Of a DNA stretch of 14,254 bases, positions 6,863 to 13,747 are shown one piece after another. The DNA comes from an uncultured Ruminococcus sp. (GTDB lineage: Bacteria > Bacillota > Clostridia > Oscillospirales > Acutalibacteraceae): assembly GCA_902773045.1 (NCBI GenBank), contig CACYDE010000287.1:1-14254 (forward strand). Direction: 5' to 3'. The notes under the pieces were generated by a model that saw only the letters and a program-made list of their open reading frames with translations, was not told where the DNA came from and ran no database searches. Position 1 is the stretch's first letter. Every line of letters begins with the position of its first letter. Position numbers and translations under genes: made by a program.

Positions 6863-7387
6863 TCAACCAAACAAATCCCTTTTTATTTTCTGAACGAAAG
6901 CGTAAACCGTTTTGAAAACTCTGTTCAGCCTCGTCTGTTCAATGTTTCTTCCGCCAAACCTGTAGTTTATGTTGAAAAACATTAAAAATACCATCACCAA
7001 AAGAAGTCCGCTGAAACTTGAAAAAAGTGCAAGAAGCCAGAAAAGAAGCGGAACCATGAAAAGATCCTTTCCGTTGCGGGAAACTATGATCCCGTTGTGA
7101 ATTATCTTTTCAAAAACATTTTTCACAACATTTTTTTCGCTAGACGAACCGTAGGAGCTTTTTTTCTCGTCAAATCCATTGAAACCGTTCGGATCTCTGC
7201 CGAACGAATTTGAATTATAGGTGCTGTAATGTGACGCATTGTCAGGGCTACGAGTTCCATAGATCCTTTCAACGTAGATCATCGCGTCAAGAAGATCCCA
7301 ATTGTTGATCCGAAGCGCTTCTTCAGCCTGTTGAGGGGTTATTCCCGATCGGCTCACGATCTTCTCTATCATTTCCGCATTTGTCAT
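6863..7387 (-). CDS. DUF4342 protein: UBA-like domain plus membrane hairpin (second paralogue)
   Basis: A 174-residue protein. Residues 1-43 form a UBA/TS-N-like three-helix domain (the pattern I-T-P-Q-Q-A-E-E-A-L-R-x-N-N-W-D-L-L-D-A-M-I-Y-V-E). Residues 45-90 are a Ser/Asn/Gly-rich linker. Residues 92-144 match the DUF4342 core: I-I-V-S-R-N-G-K-D-L-F-M-V-P then a long hydrophobic stretch (111-139) ending N-I-N-Y-R-F. A basic amphipathic tail follows. The ATG at 7387 is used because GGAAGG is 8 bases upstream; the in-frame GTG at 7396 lies inside that ribosome site. It follows its paralogue by 27 bases. UBA-like folds bind proteins (EF-Ts uses one to bind EF-Tu), so it may tether a cytosolic partner to the membrane; function is not known. 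Confidence 0.82.
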   Translation of the reverse strand: MTNAEMIEKIVSRSGITPQQAEEALRINNWDLLDAMIYVERIYGTRSPDNASHYSTYNSNSFGRDPNGFNGFDEKKSSYGSSSEKNVVKNVFEKIIHNGIIVSRNGKDLFMVPLLFWLLALFSSFSGLLLVMVFLMFFNINYRFGGRNIEQTRLNRVFKTVYAFVQKIKRDLFG

Positions 7388-7414
7388 AAAATTCACCTTC
7401 CAAGCTCACGGGGA

Positions 7415-8167
7415 TCATAAGCCGTTTCTTTTTGTGCTGTCTCTTCCCGTGATAAAATCTTCCTTCATTTTGTCTGTTGTCTGCTTAGCTTTGTTCATCA
7501 TGTTGTCAAACGGGTTGCTTTCGGGTCTATTGTCGCCGATAGAGTATTTGCAGTCACAGCAAAGGCCTACGAAAAGACCTGCCGCAACGGTCGGAAGGAA
7601 CGTGACTCCGAGTATCGCAGAAACGATGAGCGGAAGCTGGAAAAGAACCTTTCCGTTTTTGCTGACAATAAAATTGCTTCTCAGACCCTTGTCGATAACG
7701 TTCTCTGCGTTTCCGCACGCACGTCCGAACATTTCGCTGACCGATGTTCCCTGATAACCGGGATTGTAATTGTAGTTTTGGCTATAGCCGGGATTCTGAC
7801 CACCGGGGTTGTAATTGTAGTTTTGACTGTAGTTGGGACTCTGAGCACCGCCGTCTTTATTGAACGCTTTTCCGCTGATAACGGGCTGATTCGGATTGTA
7901 GTAACCTCCGTACTTTTCGCCCTGAAGGCTGTTCAAGGGTGATCCGGGAGTCGTTGTTCCGGGCGCAGAATTCTGCGGCGCTGAATTCTGCGGCGCTGTG
8001 TTCTGAGGAGCTGTGTTCTGAGGAGCGGGATTTACTGTCTTTCTCTGCTTGAGAAGAGTTTCCGCCTGATCCATATCCCAGTTCGTGCTGTCGAGCGCAT
8101 TCTTCGCCTCTTCGAGAGTAACTTTTGCCTTGTCGCTCAGTGTTTCTACCATTTCATAACTTTTCAT
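7415..8167 (-). CDS. DUF4342 protein: UBA-like domain, low-complexity repeats, membrane segment (first paralogue)
   Basis: A 250-residue protein with the same plan as the next gene. The UBA/TS-N-like domain spans 1-42 (KVTLEEAKNALDSTNWDMDQ). A five-residue repeat A-P-Q-N-[TS] follows over about 48-69. A Gln/Asn/Tyr-rich region contains two copies of Y-S-Q-N-Y-N-Y-N-P-G (113-122 and 128-137). The DUF4342 core is at 165-211 (NFIVSKNGKVLFQLPL, then a hydrophobic span 177-203 ending with Cys203, Cys204, Cys206). A charged amphipathic tail follows. A perfect AGGAGG lies just before the ATG. It is the first gene of the minus-strand run. The repeat-rich linker could be phase-separating or simply a flexible spacer. 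The N-terminal and DUF4342 calls are by motif and confident; function unknown. Confidence 0.85.
   Translation of the reverse strand: MKSYEMVETLSDKAKVTLEEAKNALDSTNWDMDQAETLLKQRKTVNPAPQNTAPQNTAPQNSAPQNSAPGTTTPGSPLNSLQGEKYGGYYNPNQPVISGKAFNKDGGAQSPNYSQNYNYNPGGQNPGYSQNYNYNPGYQGTSVSEMFGRACGNAENVIDKGLRSNFIVSKNGKVLFQLPLIVSAILGVTFLPTVAAGLFVGLCCDCKYSIGDNRPESNPFDNMMNKAKQTTDKMKEDFITGRDSTKRNGL
7965..8024. repeat. Four tandem 15-bp repeats inside the DUF4342 gene
   Basis: Four units of 15 bases: GCAGAATTCTGCGGC, GCTGAATTCTGCGGC, then GCTGTGTTCTGAGGA twice. They encode the A-P-Q-N-[TS] repeats on the minus strand. The units pair off as near-identical neighbours, as expected from slippage. All lengths are multiples of three, so copy-number change would not break the frame. 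Confidence 0.85.
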
Positions 8168-8270
8168 AATTATACCTCCTGAAATTCACGCATTGGCGTG
8201 GTCCGTATTTTTATCGATGATTGTTCGTCAGCGATAATCTTTCAGCGATTTCTTTTTCCCTGTCGCTGTG

Positions 8271-8299
8271 ATTATATGATACTACGTAAAAATTAAAGG
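8271..8299 (-). promoter_or_regulatory. Probable promoter of the DUF4342 run
   Basis: On the minus strand there is a perfect TATAAT (8276-8271), about 105 bases before the ATG. The best -35 is only CTTTAA or CCTTTA at 8293-8299 (16-17 base spacing). Direct repeats TCAGCGAT at 8228-8235 and 8242-8249 lie downstream in the leader and may be regulatory. The weak -35 suggests an activator or a moderate promoter. Confidence 0.45.
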
Positions 8300-8345
8300 A
8301 AAATTTATAAAAGATTAAAATCAGATTAGAAAATGTTTAATTTTT

Positions 8346-8526
8346 TTAAGGGCAGTTCTAAGGCAATACCGCACAGAGATTGTTCCGAAGATGCGCAGCA
8401 GATTTTTTCGTCAGATCACACAATAATTTCACAGGCATACTGACGTATATCAAGAAATTTTGGGCAATATGACGGCTGAAGCCGTAGTGCAGATGGGCGG
8501 CGAGAGGTTTTTAGAGGCGCCCTTAA
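8346..8526. mobile_element. Small non-autonomous element with TTAAGGGC terminal inverted repeats
   Basis: A 181 bp stretch without coding potential. The ends are TTAAGGGCAGTTCTAA (8346-8361) and TTAGAGGCGCCCTTAA (8511-8526), inverted with 13 of 16 matches. Its left part (8360-8407) is nearly identical to 11852-11899 of the larger element. AAGGCAATAC occurs at 8360-8369 and again at 8525-8534. It reads as a MITE-like repeat of the kind seen many times per genome in ruminococci. Confidence 0.65.
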
Positions 8527-8542
8527 GGCAATACTATCCTGT

Positions 8543-8657
8543 TTTTTATATTATTACTTTCACAATATCACCATAGCTATTCAAGACTGTATTCCTACAA
8601 TGAAAAATACTGAATTTATAGGCTTAAATCCGTTTTTAATATGTGGGAAGTTTAAGT
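8543..8657 (-). repeat. Dispersed 115-130 bp repeat, copy 1 (inverted relative to 12246-12379)
   Basis: The reverse complement aligns to 12246-12379. Shared blocks include ACTTAAACTTCCCACATATTA at one end, TACAGTCTTGAATAGCTATG in the middle and GTGAAAGTAATAATATAAAA at the other end, with more divergent sequence between. The conserved ends and non-coding nature suggest a family of mobile or RNA-structured repeats. Confidence 0.75.
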
Positions 8658-8660
8658 TAA
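8640..8660 (+). repeat. Copy of the TATGTGGGAAGTTTAAG boundary motif
   Basis: This copy lies at the junction between the 8543-8657 repeat and the 8657-8930 element. It is the same orientation as the copy at 2994 and opposite to that at 12246. Confidence 0.7.
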
Positions 8661-8930
8661 CCTGTTATGCTATTAAAAACTCACATTATTTTTTCTTTGC
8701 CCGGCAATTCGCTATGCTCTTGCCTTTGTTCTTGGATTGGGAAAGTTGTATGTGTTTATGATCTATTATTTTTTCGCTTATCTCAGTTAGTTTGATTTCG
8801 CTGAGGGCAGTTTATTTTTCTATGCCGATTTGCTGTGTCAGCGCCCAAAGGCTCTGCCTTTGGAAACCGCCACCTTTTGAAAAAGTTGGATCGAAACTTT
8901 AACATTGTTTTTAATAGCACAACGAGTTAA
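8657..8930. mobile_element. 274 bp element with 24 bp terminal inverted repeats
   Basis: The end at 8657-8680 and the reverse complement of 8907-8930 agree at 21 of 24 positions, both finishing in TGCTATTAAAAAC. The interior holds the segment found again, inverted, at 3-118. It also holds a perfect 8 bp stem-triloop, CCAAAGGC (8845-8852) and GCCTTTGG (8856-8863). There is no open frame of useful size, so it cannot move by itself; a transposase elsewhere would be needed. The right end sits within a base or two of the stop of the 115-residue gene at 8932. Confidence 0.65.
8845..8863. terminator. Perfect 8 bp hairpin downstream of the glycosidase operon
   Basis: CCAAAGGC-TCT-GCCTTTGG, 69 bases past the last stop of the minus-strand operon. 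No T-run follows in either direction, so it may be a processing or stability stem rather than a true intrinsic terminator. No better terminator is visible after that operon. Confidence 0.35.
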
Positions 8931-8931
8931 G

Positions 8932-9279
8932 TTAAAAAAACATATCCTTTTCCTCATAGAGCATATTGTAGTTTATTTCATAGATCGAATTTTTAACATA
9001 CTTAACAATTTCGTCAAGCTTTCTCATATCCTCCACGATTATCACTATCCCTTGGGTCGTGTCATGATGGATAACAAAATCATACGGCGACTTGTCGATT
9101 CTGTACTGCATCATTCCGAGACTCTCGCTCCGGCCTCCTATAAGACGGGAAAAACCTCTGATTATCCCGTCAAGTCCGTTGTTTTCCGAATCATCAAATC
9201 CATCTTCATCACATTCAACAAGTATCCAGCCTGTGTTGTAATTGATATGAGTTATTCCGTATTTCTCGTTAAAAAGCAT
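8932..9279 (-). CDS. Small hypothetical protein, translationally coupled to the NimA-like gene
   Basis: A 115-residue acidic, soluble-looking protein without signal peptide or membrane segment. It alternates short beta-like stretches (YGITHINYNTGWILVECDED, YDFVIHHDTTQGIVIIVED) with a C-terminal helix rich in Lys, Glu and Tyr. The ATG at 9279 lies two bases beyond the TAA of the preceding gene, with GAGGG overlapping that stop; an in-frame GTG at 9291 has no suitable spacing. Such coupling suggests expression in proportion to the NimA-like protein. I do not recognise the family. The sequence 30-60 (SENNGLDGIIRGFSRLIGGR) has no known motif that I can name. It is probably real, given the coupling and codon pattern. 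Confidence 0.7.
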   Translation of the reverse strand: MLFNEKYGITHINYNTGWILVECDEDGFDDSENNGLDGIIRGFSRLIGGRSESLGMMQYRIDKSPYDFVIHHDTTQGIVIIVEDMRKLDEIVKYVKNSIYEINYNMLYEEKDMFF

Positions 9280-9280
9280 T

Positions 9281-9763
9281 TTATCCCTCACTTGCCGGTT
9301 TCATTCGTTTTTTTCCTGTAATCTCCGAAACGGTCAGTTTGAAAACAGCCGTTTTCGGAACGACTTTTTCATTGAACGGAAAGTCCTCCTTGCGGTAATG
9401 CGCCATAAGGATCTTCAAAGCGTCAAACTTTTCTTCATCGGGAACAAATTCGATAGTACCTCTGCCGATAACGCTTTTATAGCTCATCGTGCAGTTTCCA
9501 ATCTTATCTTCGGTGAAAAGGATACGATCGCAGTCCATCTCAAAGCATGCGTGGTTATCACGACGTATCAGATCAAGTTTTTTTCCGTTAAGCGCGCTGT
9601 GGAAATACAGCGTTACAACATCATTCTCAACGGTCATTCCGAAATTCAGAGGAACTATGTACGGATATTCTTCATCGTTAAGCGCAAGCCTGCAAACGTC
9701 ACACTGTTCCATAACTTCAACTATCTCTCCGAAATCCTTTATTTCTCGGTCGCTTCTTCTCAT
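9281..9763 (-). CDS. NimA-like FMN-binding protein (pyridoxamine 5'-phosphate oxidase superfamily)
   Basis: A 160-residue split-barrel flavoprotein. The start MRRSDREI is the usual family opening. Residues 21-29 read CDVCRLALN, 33-43 read YPYIVPLNFGM, 54-62 read FHSALNGKK (phosphate-binding strand), then His71 in NHACFEMD, and 94-102 SYKSVIGRG. These are typical of the Pyridox_ox_2/NimA group, some of which reduce 5-nitroimidazole drugs; most homologues in gut Clostridia have no proven substrate. The ATG at 9763 fits the family start and has GAGG 9 bases upstream, overlapping the TGA of the glycosidase gene (11 bases before). It forms an operon with the glycosidase upstream and the 115-residue protein downstream. 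Drug resistance should not be assumed. Confidence 0.9.
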   Translation of the reverse strand: MRRSDREIKDFGEIVEVMEQCDVCRLALNDEEYPYIVPLNFGMTVENDVVTLYFHSALNGKKLDLIRRDNHACFEMDCDRILFTEDKIGNCTMSYKSVIGRGTIEFVPDEEKFDALKILMAHYRKEDFPFNEKVVPKTAVFKLTVSEITGKKRMKPASEG

Positions 9764-9774
9764 ATATTCAAACC

Positions 9775-11820
9775 TCACTCTTTTCCGAAACTCAGATCAT
9801 CACAGTGACCGGTTCCGACCACTTCATAATTTTCTTTGGCGATAATGCTCCTGCCGTCGGAAACTCCGCTCTCCCTGCACATCGTATAATTGCATTTTCC
9901 TTCGATATCACCGATGAATCTCAACGTGGAGTAATCAAGGTGAGCTGTACAGTCTGCGGAATCAACCAGCGGCAGAACTTTATTTTTCTTTATAAAAATT
10001 ACAACCTCATCGATCGGTATCTCGATGAAATAATGACCTTTCCGATAACTTTTGATCGTGTAGTCACGCTCAGAGCGGAAACTGACTCCGAGCATATCCT
10101 CGGGGACGTAAACCATTCTTCCGATAGAATTCGATTCATAGACCGGCGCGATCATTATGCTTTCGCCCACGATCAGCTGATCCTCGACCGCTTCGGCAAA
10201 CCTGTCTCCCCTGTAATCAAAGGCAAGAGGCCTGAACATCATTTCGTCTTTTTCAATTGATTTTATATATTCGCTGTAAAGATAAGGAACAAGTGCATAG
10301 CGCAGTTTCAAAAGATTCCTGAATGCGTTTCTGTTTTCAAAACGATAAAATTCCTGATCTCTTGTTCCGAGAGCCGAGTGATTTCTCATCAGCGGATTAA
10401 AAATCCCGAGAGCAAGCCAGCGAAGCGCAAGCTCTTCCGTGCAGTTGTCTCCGAATCCGACCATATCCGCGCCGGTGTACAAAAATCCACACATATTGAG
10501 TGACGGGAGCATTTGGAGATTCAGTTTGATATGCGACCACCACGACTGATTGTCGCCCATCCAGATACCGCTGTAACGATGCATTCCTATGTATGAAGCA
10601 CGGGAGAACATCAAAATATTTTTCTCGGGAGATATTTTCTTAAAAGCGTCTGACGCGGATCTCGTCATGTTGTATCCGTAAATATTATGCACTTTATTGT
10701 GGCAGACAATACCGCTTCCCGTGTTATGATACATCGACGAGTAATCTTTAAAGCTGTTGGAAAGTCCGAGAACAGTATCTTTCAGACCGAAGAAATCATA
10801 TATCCCGATATTTTTCCCTTTATACTCAAGAACCTTGTCGATCGCTTCTTCAAGTCCTTTTTCGGAATAAAAGATCGCCGGCTCGTTCATATCGTTCCAG
10901 AATCCGTCTATTCCGCAGTCGATCAGTGTTTTATACTTCATGCCAAACCAATCGGCTGCTTTTGGATTAAGAAAGTCGGGAAAACAGACCTTTCCCGGCC
11001 AGACCGCTGCGATGAAATCATTTCCGCTTTCGTCTTTGCAGAAATAATCATTGTCTCTTCCCTCTTCATAGACGTCATAGCCGTCTTCGATCTTCACTCC
11101 GGCGTCAATAATCGGAACGAGATGAATATTCTTTTCCCTGACAAGCTTTACAAATTCCACAAAATCGGGAAAACGCTCTTCACTGACCGTAAAATCCTTG
11201 AAGGCTTCCATATAATCAATATCAAGATAAACCGCGTCGATCGAAAAATCATTGTCTCTGTAACCGTTGATAACGTTTTTCACATCATCACTTGTATAAT
11301 AGCTCCATCGGCTCTGCTGAAAACCAAACGACCAGAATGGAGCAATGTAGCTTTTGCCTATAAGCTTGCGAAAATTTTTCACAACGTCCATTGGAGTTTC
11401 ACCCTTGATGATATAAAAAACGTAGTCGGGCGAACCGACTGTGATATTTATTTTGTTTACGCTTGTATATCCGATGTCGAAAATGACCCTGTCGGGATAG
11501 TCCACAAAAATTCCGAAAACTTCTTTTCCGTCTATAACGATAAACGGGTGCGCTCCGTAAAGAGAACGTTTCGTTTCGGTGTGCATAGGATCATCGGAAC
11601 AGTAGGTTTCATATATCCAGCCTCGTTTGTTTATTCCTCTGACTGCTTCTCCCAATCCGTATATCTTATCATTCGAAGTCATGTCATAGGCGATGTGAAG
11701 AAAATCCTCACTCACGGAAACGAACGGCGGCAAACCTTCCGAAGCAGTAATATTTTCCGCCGCAGCGTCTGTTTCAAAAGGCTTTCCGTATATATACTTG
11801 AATATTTTTTTGTCTGTCAT
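9775..11820 (-). CDS. Glycoside hydrolase family 31 (alpha-glucosidase or alpha-xylosidase type)
   Basis: A 681-residue enzyme without a signal peptide, so cytosolic. The N-terminal beta-sandwich (about 1-155) has YGLGEAVRGINKRG (54-67). The (beta/alpha)8 domain follows from about 160 with QQSRWSYY (168-175) and VYLDIDYM (197-204). The nucleophile is Asp310 in FWNDMNEP, and the acid/base Asp423 lies in SGIWMGDNQSWW. RNHSALGTRDQEFYRF (479-494) forms the +1 subsite and VGESIMIAPV (551-560) ends the catalytic domain. The C-terminal beta domain (about 565-681) is short. It removes terminal alpha-linked sugars from maltose-, isomaltose- or xyloglucan-type oligosaccharides; the exact sugar cannot be told. 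The ATG at 11820 has GGGAG about 9 bases upstream. The open frame continues to 12162, but that part lies in a repeat element and is not family-like. It is first in a coupled three-gene operon. Confidence 0.95.
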   Translation of the reverse strand: MTDKKIFKYIYGKPFETDAAAENITASEGLPPFVSVSEDFLHIAYDMTSNDKIYGLGEAVRGINKRGWIYETYCSDDPMHTETKRSLYGAHPFIVIDGKEVFGIFVDYPDRVIFDIGYTSVNKINITVGSPDYVFYIIKGETPMDVVKNFRKLIGKSYIAPFWSFGFQQSRWSYYTSDDVKNVINGYRDNDFSIDAVYLDIDYMEAFKDFTVSEERFPDFVEFVKLVREKNIHLVPIIDAGVKIEDGYDVYEEGRDNDYFCKDESGNDFIAAVWPGKVCFPDFLNPKAADWFGMKYKTLIDCGIDGFWNDMNEPAIFYSEKGLEEAIDKVLEYKGKNIGIYDFFGLKDTVLGLSNSFKDYSSMYHNTGSGIVCHNKVHNIYGYNMTRSASDAFKKISPEKNILMFSRASYIGMHRYSGIWMGDNQSWWSHIKLNLQMLPSLNMCGFLYTGADMVGFGDNCTEELALRWLALGIFNPLMRNHSALGTRDQEFYRFENRNAFRNLLKLRYALVPYLYSEYIKSIEKDEMMFRPLAFDYRGDRFAEAVEDQLIVGESIMIAPVYESNSIGRMVYVPEDMLGVSFRSERDYTIKSYRKGHYFIEIPIDEVVIFIKKNKVLPLVDSADCTAHLDYSTLRFIGDIEGKCNYTMCRESGVSDGRSIIAKENYEVVGTGHCDDLSFGKE

Positions 11821-11849
11821 TTTATCACGCTCCCGATGAATATTATGAA

Positions 11850-12130
11850 TATAGGCAATACCGCACAGAGATTGTGCCGAAGATGCGCAGTAGATTTTTA
11901 TCAAGAGAGTGCATGAAAACGCCGCAGGAATACTGACGTACCCCAAGGGCACTTCCTTCGGGCGTATTTCAAGGCGGTTTTGTGCACTATGACGGAAAAA
12001 GATCAAGCAGATTCGGTGCAGGGTGCCAGCAGCACACCAAGAAGTCAAGCCGCAAGGCGCAGGCTGATTGGAGTGTGCTGCAAATGCCCTTGGGGTACCG
12101 TCAGGCGGTCTTTGTGCGGTGTTGCCTATA
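11850..12130. mobile_element. 281 bp MITE-like element with terminal inverted repeats; leader of the glycosidase operon
   Basis: Ends 11850-11871 and 12109-12130 are inverted copies with 20 of 22 matches, beginning TATAGGCAA and including CCGCACA. Nested pairs lie inside: GTACCCCAAGGGCA (11938-11951) with TGCCCTTGGGGTAC (12085-12098), GCAGCACAC (12029-12037) with GTGTGCTGC (12073-12081), and a central AGCC/GGCT pair. The first 48 bases resemble 8360-8407. It carries no gene. It lies between the operon promoter (12134-12162) and the ribosome site of the GH31 gene, so most of it should be transcribed as a folded 5' leader. Confidence 0.75.
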
Positions 12131-12133
12131 ATT

Positions 12134-12162
12134 ATTATACGGTAAAATGACGTTTCATGCAA
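12134..12162 (-). promoter_or_regulatory. Promoter of the GH31 operon
   Basis: On the minus strand TTGCAT (12162-12157), 17 bases, then TATAAT (12139-12134). The spacing is ideal and the -10 is perfect. The predicted start is near 12127, inside the terminal repeat of the adjoining element. A second TATAAT at 12169-12164 lacks a good -35. Confidence 0.65.
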
Positions 12163-12245
12163 TATTATACAAAAATTTTACAATTACGAAATCAAGGAAA
12201 AAAACCGATTGAAAATCAAGCAGTGATATGTTAAAATAGTTACCG

Positions 12246-12379
12246 ACTTAAACTTCCCACATATTATAGCAAACCAAACAAATTTATGCCTATAAAATCA
12301 ATATTTGTAACTGTAAAAATTACAGTCTTGAATAGCTATGTAATGGTGATGGCGACACCGTGAAAGTAATAATATAAAA
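12246..12379 (+). repeat. Dispersed 115-130 bp repeat, copy 2, starting with the boundary motif
   Basis: Matches the reverse complement of 8543-8657. It begins with the inverted form of the boundary motif (ACTTAAACTTCCCACATA, 12246-12263) followed by TATAGCAAACCAAACAAAT, which is also present at 14174-14192. It contains TACAGTCTTGAATAGCTATG and GTGAAAGTAATAATATAAAA, plus a small hairpin GGTG-CACC around 12345-12359 that is absent from copy 1. It lies in the gap between the divergent GH31 operon and tgt. Confidence 0.75.
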
Positions 12380-12487
12380 TAGTTAAAATGTATTTGTTAT
12401 CACCCGATTATTCTGTTGGCATTAAGGTTGAGGGCAATTATTGGTGTGGTAAATTTAAGTTACCGATTATAAACTTGGAGTGATAAA

Positions 12488-13624
12488 ATGGCACGATTCA
12501 CTTTAAAAAAGCAATGCTGCTGTGCGCGAAGAGGTGAATTTGAAACCGTTCACGGAACCGTTCAAACGCCTGCGTTCATGAATGTTGCAACCTGCGGCGC
12601 GATAAAGGGCGCCGTTTCGGCACTTGATCTGAAAGAAATAAAATGTCAAGTTCAGCTCTGCAATACATATCATCTTCATCTCAGACCCGGCGATGAAAAT
12701 GTCAAGGCTTTGGGAGGTATCCATAAATTCACCCGCTGGAACGGTCCGATTCTCACCGACAGCGGCGGTTTTCAGGTTTTCTCGCTTGCGAAGCTCAGGA
12801 ATATCAAAGAAGAAGGCGTTACGTTTGCTTCGCATATAGACGGTCATAAGATCTTTATGGGACCCGAGGAAAGCATGAAGATCCAGTCAAACTTAGGCTC
12901 GACGATCGCGATGGCGTTTGACGAGTGCATTGAAAATCCCGCGGAATACGGCTACACAAAAAGCAGCTGCGAGCGAACCTACAGATGGCTTGTGCGCTGC
13001 AAAAACGAAACAGCCCGTCTCAACGCCCTTGAAGGAACTGTCAACCCCGATCAGCTTCTTTTCGGGATCAATCAGGGAAGCACCTACAAAGACCTCAGAA
13101 CGGATCACATGAAGAAGATCTCGGAGCTTGATCTTCCCGGCTATGCGATAGGCGGACTCGCCGTCGGTGAAAGCACTGAGGAAATGTATGATATTATCGA
13201 AACGGTGGAGCCGTTCATGCCGAAAGACAGACCGAGATACCTTATGGGAGTCGGAACGCCCGCCAACATTCTGGAAAGCGTCAGAAGAGGGATCGATCTT
13301 TTCGACTGTGTAATGCCGTCACGGAATGCCCGTCACGCTCATGTTTTCACTTGGGAAGGCTGCCGCAATATGTTCAACGCAAAATATGCTCTTGATGAAG
13401 CTCCGATCGACCCCGAGTGCGGATGTCCGGTTTGCCGAAATTTTTCAAGGGCATATATCCGTCACCTGTTCAAAAGCGAAGAAATGCTTGCAATGCGTCT
13501 TGCGGTTCTTCATAATCTTTATTTCTACAACCATCTCACCGAAAGAATCCGGGAAGCTCTCGACAGCGACTCATTCGAAGAGTTCTACAAACATCATATA
13601 GAAGCACTGGGAAGACGTATCTGA
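12488..13624 (+). CDS. tgt: tRNA-guanine transglycosylase (queuine/preQ1)
   Basis: A complete 378-residue Tgt, which swaps guanine-34 of GUN-anticodon tRNAs for preQ1 in queuosine synthesis. Asp91 in LTDSGGFQ is the acid/base, Asp145 and Cys147 in FDEC recognise the base, and GGLAVGE lies at 222-228. The nucleophile is Asp273 in DLFDCVMPSRNARHA. The zinc site is Cys311, Cys313, Cys316 and His342 (CGCPVC and VLHNLYFY). Length is usual for the family. Near the N terminus three Cys stand in a row (10-12), where relatives usually have one. GGAG lies 7 bases before the ATG. Nearest upstream promoter candidate is TTGAGG (12428) with TAAATT (12450), spacing 16, which is weak. yajC follows after 123 bases, the common tgt-yajC order. 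Confidence 0.97.
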   Translation: MARFTLKKQCCCARRGEFETVHGTVQTPAFMNVATCGAIKGAVSALDLKEIKCQVQLCNTYHLHLRPGDENVKALGGIHKFTRWNGPILTDSGGFQVFSLAKLRNIKEEGVTFASHIDGHKIFMGPEESMKIQSNLGSTIAMAFDECIENPAEYGYTKSSCERTYRWLVRCKNETARLNALEGTVNPDQLLFGINQGSTYKDLRTDHMKKISELDLPGYAIGGLAVGESTEEMYDIIETVEPFMPKDRPRYLMGVGTPANILESVRRGIDLFDCVMPSRNARHAHVFTWEGCRNMFNAKYALDEAPIDPECGCPVCRNFSRAYIRHLFKSEEMLAMRLAVLHNLYFYNHLTERIREALDSDSFEEFYKHHIEALGRRI

Positions 13625-13679
13625 GAAATACACAACAAATCTTTCCCGATTTCATAAAGGATAATGTTAAAAAAATCAA

Positions 13680-13708
13680 TTGAAATCCGAGTCAAATAAT
13701 GTTATAAT
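13680..13708 (+). promoter_or_regulatory. Promoter of yajC
   Basis: TTGAAA (13680-13685), 17 bases, then TATAAT (13703-13708). Optimal spacing and a perfect -10 place the start near 13715, about 33 bases before the yajC ATG. So yajC has its own promoter besides any read-through from tgt. Confidence 0.7.
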
Positions 13709-13747
13709 ACCTTTGTCATAAGGAACAGCGAAAGGAAGTTGAAAAAT

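Noticed and set aside
7965..8024. CRISPR-like array from regular 15-base repeats
   Set aside because: There are no spacers; the units are contiguous and code for a peptide repeat in an open gene.
9281..9763. 5-nitroimidazole resistance gene
   Set aside because: The family resemblance is real, but most such proteins in gut Clostridia have no shown activity on these drugs; called only NimA-like.
10687..11916. A long plus-strand open frame of 409 codons opposite the GH31 gene
   Set aside because: It lies wholly antisense to a clear enzyme gene, has no family-like motifs or ribosome site, and is a codon-bias shadow.
11821..12162. N-terminal extension of the GH31 gene by 114 residues
   Set aside because: The extra sequence is the translation of the repeat element and promoter; the ATG at 11820 has a good ribosome site and fits family starts.
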